Source of the DNA: Diatrype stigma | Lineage: Eukaryota; Ascomycota; Sordariomycetes; Xylariales; Diatrypaceae | Length of the DNA: 64,000 nucleotides | Direction: 5' to 3' | Assembly: GCA_022225965.2 (NCBI GenBank) | Contig: JAKJXP020000011.1 | Location: 186,001 to 250,000, forward strand | Part shown: positions 58,018-64,000 of the stretch, piece by piece | How positions within the stretch are numbered: position 1 is the stretch's first letter | Layout: each line of letters begins with the position of its first letter | The notes under the pieces: model-generated | The model's database searches: none | What the model was told of the DNA's origin: nothing | The model's input: the letters and a program-made list of their open reading frames with translations, nothing else | Translations under genes and position numbers: made by a program

Positions 58018-60535
58018 CTTGGCAGAGTTACGTGGTGCAGGTGGTGGTAGGGAAAGTTCGACGGGGATTGCTGGTAGTCGAGGTGTTTCCAGGTTGTTTA
58101 CCACTTCGGATGTGACATTTGGGCAGTGTTTCGACACGATTCTTCCTGGGTTGCTCTTGACTCTATCCCAGGCGTGACAGCTGTACAGCTGCACTTAGCC
58201 GAACTCAAGGGACGACGTGAGGGAAGGAGAAGGCACTATCTCTGTTGCCAGTCGTTGATGTTTCTCTGTGGCAGCTGCTGGCCGACTTCGGGGATGTAGG
58301 TGGCCTGCCCTGAACTTCCTTGACTGAAGCCTGAAGGCAAGGTCTTGGTCTTTAGCTAGGTATCGTATGTTCGGCTCAGTGTCCCTAAGGAGTTGAGAGG
58401 GTTGCCGACTAGGTTAATCGATGTTCACATTCAAAGACATTCAATAACGCTGGCTGTTGATTGGTTCAAGTAGTTGAATACCTACCATAGAGCTATTTAG
58501 TTATGAGTCTCTTAGTTATTAGGTTTGTGTTCCCTAGTCCCTGAAAGCCGTAAGGTGGTGATGGGCAACTCCGATCCTGATCCCTTGGTCAATGATCAGT
58601 GCAACATCTGAAACCTTGGTGGTGTATGTATGTGATGTAGGTCTATCAGCCGTCCTCGTAAAGCTTATTCAATTGCTCAGAGAAGCGTAGCTGCTGCTCC
58701 AGTCTCAGACTTGTAAGCCCAGCAGAATCGATGTCTTGCAAAATCATCGAGGGTTGAACGCTGAGCATAAGATGAACGACAAAGAGGGAGGTCCGATGTA
58801 GGTGCAGATGCAGATTGTTTTTTGTTAGAAGGGCAGCCTAAGTCCTGAAAGTCCAATTGTTCAAGGTTGTTTGAACCCGAAATTGTAAACCCCAGCGGTA
58901 GTTGCTCTCAAGGAGCCAATCATATTAATCTGTGCCGCTAGAATTGACGACCCTGGCCCCTGAACGCTGGGAGTTGGAGCGCAGAAACGGGTTGTGACAT
59001 GGGGGTTTTGGGGGTTCGGGCATTTTGCTTATGTACCCCGGGGGCTCGGCAGTCTAAGCCAGGGGTGCTTCCAGCCAGTCATGCATAGGCGGCATGGGCT
59101 ACCTAGGTATCTAGGCAGCCACAGCTAAGGTCCTAGGGACAGGCACAGGGCCTGCTTGCGTAAGTATGTATTGTACATACGTTAGTCAATTTCGAGTCTT
59201 ATTATAATTCCTTTCAGGGTTTGCCTCGTTGGCTGAGAGGACAAGAGCGATTTACTCGGGTTACTCTTGTGTAACTCGAGTCTTTGGAAGCATCATTATC
59301 TTTGTCCGGTCCTCACTTTAAACCGTCGCACAACCTGGTTTAGATAAAAAGATAACGGCTCTAATGGCGTTTATAGTGTTTGGTAGGCGAACAACCAACT
59401 CTTACCACCTCTCACTGTACGACCCGCCCACACAACGTGGAAATAGCTCAAGGTCGAATACCCTCATAACAGAGGCGCTAGTAGTAACAACTGCGTTGTG
59501 GTTCTGATCGCGAATGTAACACTGGAAGCTCTGGCGAGTTCATTGATTTGAACGCCAGCTGCGATTTTGTCAGTGATGCGAATTACCTCGAACAATATGC
59601 CCTGTCTGGCAGTCCGGTAGACCGTGAACACATCCCGATAGTTCGGGCGAGGGGTTGAGGTCAACCCGAGACAACAAGGTTTTAGAAGTAAGGCAATACC
59701 TTGAGTCGGTAGCCTATCTTGACTGTCAGCTTCAGATGGACAGCTCTGCTAGTGAAATGTTAAAAACCAATATGGGATGAATTAGACGAGACTTCGTAGC
59801 ATGATATCGCGGTTGTGCCTACTAGAAAACGCAATGTGTTTACAGGCATTCGAGAAAGGGGGATACACCATAAACCCATAATGGAGAAATAAGAAAATCA
59901 CCTGCCCACTGTCCGATTATCCGTCCGATTATCCACATGATCGCATGATCGATTAGGCGTATGGTCAGGATGCAATGTTCAAATACCTAATTATCTACGT
60001 ACTATGTAGTCAATTGATTCGCCGCCGACTCGTCTCAAGCTTCGGTTGCTTCCCCGTCGAAAACCTGGCAGCATAGCATGTTAGGAGTCATGACGCATCT
60101 CAACCGGAGGATCAGTGCCACCAGCGCATATATCTTGTATGTCTCCCATACCACTACACCCTCAGGTTGGCTGCCAAAATGCTGTGATTCGGTATAGGCA
60201 GACGATGTTCTTCAGGTTGTCCAGTAAGAAGTAGGGTTGAAGCAGGATCGAAGCAGGATCGAAGCAGGATCGCAAACCAATGGAAGTAAATGAACGTCAT
60301 GTGGTAGTATTAATCGAATACCTAACACGATATATAAGTCATCGAAATTATTAGTCCATGAATGGGAATTGTGAATTTGAATATTCCATCTATATCTCTT
60401 CTCCCATCCTGAAGCCATACAAACAAGCAGCTCCTAGATATCTTATCAAGATCTAAAGCGAAGAAGATATCACGAAGCCCGATTCACTGTCGTGCACACA
60501 AACCGACCTACCCACGGCCCCCAACTGACGTCATA
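58018..60535. other. Intergenic region, no supported gene
   Basis: About 2.5 kb upstream of the HECT gene and of the CON-6 gene. A 66-codon minus frame at 59464-59664 has no family features. An 11-bp repeat array lies at 60239-60271. Confidence 0.5.
60239..60271 (+). repeat. 11-bp tandem repeat GAAGCAGGATC x3
   Basis: Three perfect units, about 265 bases upstream of the CON-6 start. Confidence 0.93.
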
Positions 60536-60872
60536 ATGGATTCAGCAGGCGCCAAGTCGACCATGTCGCGGGACATGGAAGAGCTGACAACTGGCAAGGA
60601 GCAGATCTCGAAGTCCGTTCAAGGCCACAAGGCAAACCTCTCCAATCCTAGTAAGCGACAGGACTGACTGGCTGACTGGGCAACAACCTGGCTTTTGGAC
60701 ATGCAGCTAACAATCACAACACAAAGATACCAGCGGCCAGTCGAAGGAGAACAGTCGTGAGGCTATCGAGGCGATGGGCGGCGAGGCTGCCCACTACGGT
60801 AACATCGAACAGCCCCGCAGCAAGGATGCGGCAGACAAGCTGGAGGGCAGCCGGGCGATGGCAGTTGAGTGA
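60536..60872 (+). CDS. con-6: Conidiation-specific protein 6 (CON-6) family
   Basis: Two exons, 60536-60650 and 60727-60872, give 86 aa. The family signature G-H-K-A-N-L-S-N-P-N-T-S is created across the intron (GTAAGC...CAAAG). After it come S-K-E-N-S-R-E-A-I-E and a short Gly/Ala tail. Neurospora CON-6 and its relatives are small, hydrophilic, probably unfolded proteins that accumulate in conidia; their role is unknown, perhaps protective. Usual members carry two copies of the signature; here only one is well kept, with a degenerate second region (Y-G-N-I-E). It is the last gene before the RIP-degraded block. Confidence 0.9.
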
Positions 60873-61460
60873 TGTGACATCGTATATCTGTACATAGTAT
60901 CTGTACATAGTATCTCTGGGTGACGCAGTTGGTCAAGTGGAAGCCTGACTGCAGTTCTCTGCCGATTCCAACTACCCACACAGAGCAAGCTTGCATGTGA
61001 ATATGGAAACAAACCTGTTTCATGATTGTTGGCTAGCTGCTAGCTTTCCGTCTGTATGGATTTCTGGTTTTGAGTCCGCAATGCATTGGTGCATCTGGTT
61101 TCATGTGATAATTAGCTACGTAGAACCGCGCGATAGATACCATATCTCCTTCTCCCTCCAATACACGGGTAGATGTATTGTACACGCATTTAGGTTGCAT
61201 ATCATATCAGTGCCTCCAGTTGATGCTCTGAGCCTTTGTTTACGCGCGTCACGGCCAGGATTCCCCATCGTATATATTGCAGAGATCTTGTCTGTTTCAT
61301 CTAATCCAAGCATATACCTAAACTCACCCCCAAAACGGCAATCCGCCTATACACACCGGACCAAAACGATATACATACCGGACATTAACCACATTCGGAA
61401 TAAAAACCCCGCCCATACAATTTAGCTACGCACGTACTCATCCGCCCATATGGCCCAAAT
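60873..61460. other. CON-6 3' flank
   Basis: Ordinary intergenic sequence with no gene, ending in an abrupt change of composition near 61460. Confidence 0.5.
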
Positions 61461-64000
61461 GCTGCCCGCATATATTATTAATACGCGATAATTCACGCAA
61501 TTACAATAATTATAATTAATTATTACGTATAATAAAAGGTTTAATTAAAGCTTATTTTAATATTACGAATGCCGTAATTATTACGGCAATAACAGCGGCA
61601 GCTATTATTGTTATTATTATTACTTAATATAATCTTATTATTATTATTACTATTATATGCGTTATTATTATTTATACCGTTCTTATTGTTATTATTAATA
61701 CTATTAATATATAAAAAACGCGAAATAATGAATTACGTTATTAATCGGAAAAAGCGTATTAATTATATCTTAAAACGTATTTTGTTAATTCGGAAATATT
61801 TTATGAAATATCGTATAAACGCCGTAAAAAGCCGGCTAATAAAATATAAACGCTAAAATAAAAATAAAAATAAACGCAAATTATAAAGTTATTAGCCGTT
61901 TATTTATAACTTTTATTATGCTTATAAAAAATCGTTCCTATTATTTTTCCGCCTTTTGCGCCGTTATTTTGTATCCGCCGCATTTAACTTTCGCCTTAAA
62001 GGGTTTATTATAAAAGGAAATACGCCTATTATCGTATATTTCGCAATTACGTAAAAACTAACGCCATAAAGGCCCTTAAAAATTGCGGTTATTTTCGTAA
62101 ACTTTAAAATCGAAAAAATCTAAATGGCTTCGCCCTTATAATACATTACTTATTAACAACCTAATAAGAAATGCCGCCTTGCGCCGCCGTTTAAGCAATG
62201 CCAATAAATTACGATATTGCTATTGCTAACGTTCTTTTTCAGCCAAATTAAAGGTACCATCCGCATATAACCACCAATGCTTATCGAAATCTTTAATCGT
62301 AAAAGCCCACGATTTAATATTTTAAAGCAAATAAAGCCGGACTGCCTAATCGTTTTTCTATTAAAACTAGGCGTTATCGCCTAAAAAAAATTAAAATAAC
62401 AAGTATTTATAAAATAACCTCCATTGCCGTATAAATTAACCTATATATACTAATTATAAAACCCCTTAAAACCATTGCATATAATTACAATAAGCCAGCT
62501 TATATTACCGCCATATTTGAATCATCGAAAAAGCCCTTATCCGATATATAACCGGCTTAAACATACCAATCGCATTATATTTCCAAAAATAGCTTCGTTT
62601 AACATCTTTAATACCCTTTTTATATATAACCTAACAAATTAAATACATCGATTTAATTTAATCGTATAAAAGGTTAAATAAAGCCAAGCGATTCCGTAAA
62701 TAACGCTTTAAATAATAATAAGCGGCTTTTATGCGGCTAATTATTCGAATCCCGTAATTCTTAATACCGCTAATAACGTATTCGCAATATTAGGACCTTT
62801 AAAAAAATAATACATAATTAAATAATTTAACAAAGTTGCTATAACGTTAAAATTCGCATTAAAATGGCTATATTTAAAGTATATTTAAGGATTTAAGTTA
62901 TTAATACGAATTAAAGGAATAATATAAACAGAAATAATTACAAGCTATAAAGTAAATATATATAATCCATATGGATTTAATTTAATACTTTTAAATAATC
63001 CAATAACGCAATAAAAAACATATAAAGTTATATACATATTTCGAATCCTTAAAAACTAAAAAATCCCATAATGATTTTTAATTAAGGTTTATTCCAAAGG
63101 GTAATAAAGATATATAAATACGGGCTTTAAAGGTATTCTAGAAAATATAAAGGTAATTATCGAAAGCTATTTTACAAGTTCCGACCGATCCATTAAAAAG
63201 TTTTTAATCCATAAAAAAAAAGGAAACATATAATTCCCCTATTTATTACCAATATAACAAAATAAATACGTAATATAATATAACGACAATAAAAAAATAT
63301 CGCACGGTTTTTATATCGTTATTTTCGCATTTATTAGGATAATTAATTAATCGTAAAAAAAACGCAGGAAATTAAAATTAAAAAAATCCTTTTATAAAGA
63401 AAATAACGAAATAACTAAATGCCGCATAAGGCTTAAAATAATTATAAAATAATTATACTTACGAATTTGCCGTTTATATTGTTTCTTTAATTCCTTTTAG
63501 GTACGTTGGAATAATTTTTCCGTATCGGCATACATAACCATTCTTTAGGCCGATATAAAGCCTTCGCAATTATTAGGCCATTTATCGAAACGCAATTATA
63601 AAGGGTCTAAAAAAAGGGCCGTTTATTTTTTCCTAATTATAACTTAGGTAGCAATAATGCCTTTAAGGGAATCGTCCTTTATAGGCCTATCTTTATCGTT
63701 ACCACCATAAACGTTTTCGGCGCTTTATTTTTCCTTTTGTTTTTAATAGTACGAAAAGGAATCCGGACCGGATTAATCGGATTCGAAAACGTTAGGCCTA
63801 ATCAATACGAATTTATCCATCTTAAATAAAATGGCCGCCACTGTGTTGCCTTTAAGGATCCAATCCCGATTCGTATAATATATAACGTTTTTTATTATAT
63901 GCCAAATATAAAGCTATTAAAAAACGCCTTTAAATATTTAAAGCGCAGCCTTTTTAAATCCCCGGTTAAAATTACTTAAAATAACAATTAACTTACGAAT
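61460..64000. mobile_element. RIP-degraded AT-rich block, probable transposon relic
   Basis: Composition changes sharply to very high A+T. TpA is abundant, CpA and TpG are scarce, and CpG is still common (the line at 61921-61980 has about six CG, two TG and no CA). That combination is the mark of repeat-induced point mutation, which turns CpA into TpA in repeated DNA. Stops occur in every frame, and the 82-codon frame at 61608-61856 is Leu/Ile-rich chance sequence. A few stretches in either strand hint at old coding sequence but cannot be named. The block runs off the end of the window. Confidence 0.8.

Noticed and set aside
59221..59300. TGGCTGAGAGGAC string resembling a Leu/Ser tRNA D-loop
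   Set aside because: The rest does not fold into a cloverleaf and lacks a T-loop.
59464..59664. 66-codon minus frame upstream of CON-6
   Set aside because: Too short, with no recognised domain and no splice partners.
61608..61856. 82-codon Leu/Ile/Lys-rich frame
   Set aside because: It is made of TTATTA-type simple sequence inside the RIP-degraded block.

Overview
The window looks like nuclear DNA of a filamentous ascomycete (Pezizomycotina). The proteins most resemble Sordariomycetes, but I cannot fix the order or genus without a search. The evidence is short GT-AG introns (mostly 50-140 nt) with CTAAC-type branch sites, eukaryotic housekeeping genes with fungal-type sequence, a CON-6 conidiation family gene, long intergenic stretches rich in TACCTA/TAGGTA, and a terminal AT-rich block with the dinucleotide signature of repeat-induced point mutation (RIP).

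Layout. 1-9.4 kb: a decayed dispersed repeat, a small SANT-like nuclear protein gene, the GYF-domain spliceosomal gene LIN1, a broken hemerythrin-like gene and a complete MITE with a TA target duplication. 10-21.2 kb: GAPDH, RVB2 (reptin, minus), a large coiled-coil protein, and a membrane-anchored peptidyl-tRNA hydrolase 2 (minus). 24-31 kb: a disordered nuclear protein whose C-terminus recalls AFF/Ebp1 proteins, a second copy of the dispersed repeat, and an 11-exon 14-TM MFS transporter (minus). 31-35 kb: gene-poor, with a decayed arylsulfotransferase and a ~100-bp tandem repeat. 35-46.5 kb: a gene-dense housekeeping block with SEC31, an RRM protein, a B12D/NDUFA4-like respiratory subunit divergent from COX12, and SDE2 divergent from RPS10. 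50-61 kb: a D-arabinitol-type MDR dehydrogenase, a HUL4-like HECT ubiquitin ligase and a CON-6 gene. 61.4-64 kb: RIP-degraded, gene-free DNA.

The genes are mostly independent housekeeping units, as expected in a fungus, and not an operon or cluster. Two relations stand out. A pair of probable complex IV subunits (COX12 and the NDUFA4-like protein) share one upstream region. Three spliceosome-linked genes (LIN1, the RRM protein, SDE2) occur in the same window.

Exon structures were rebuilt by hand. I chained splice sites that keep frame and restore conserved family sequence, which moved several termini beyond simple open frames (for example the MFS last transmembrane exon, the SEC31 last exon and the RVB2 first exon). 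I did not find a convincing new multi-gene system. The most noteworthy items are the divergent respiratory pair, the stop-free 54-nt intron in the HECT gene, the 9-nt microexon, the AFF-like protein, two partly readable gene relics and the transposon and repeat remnants.
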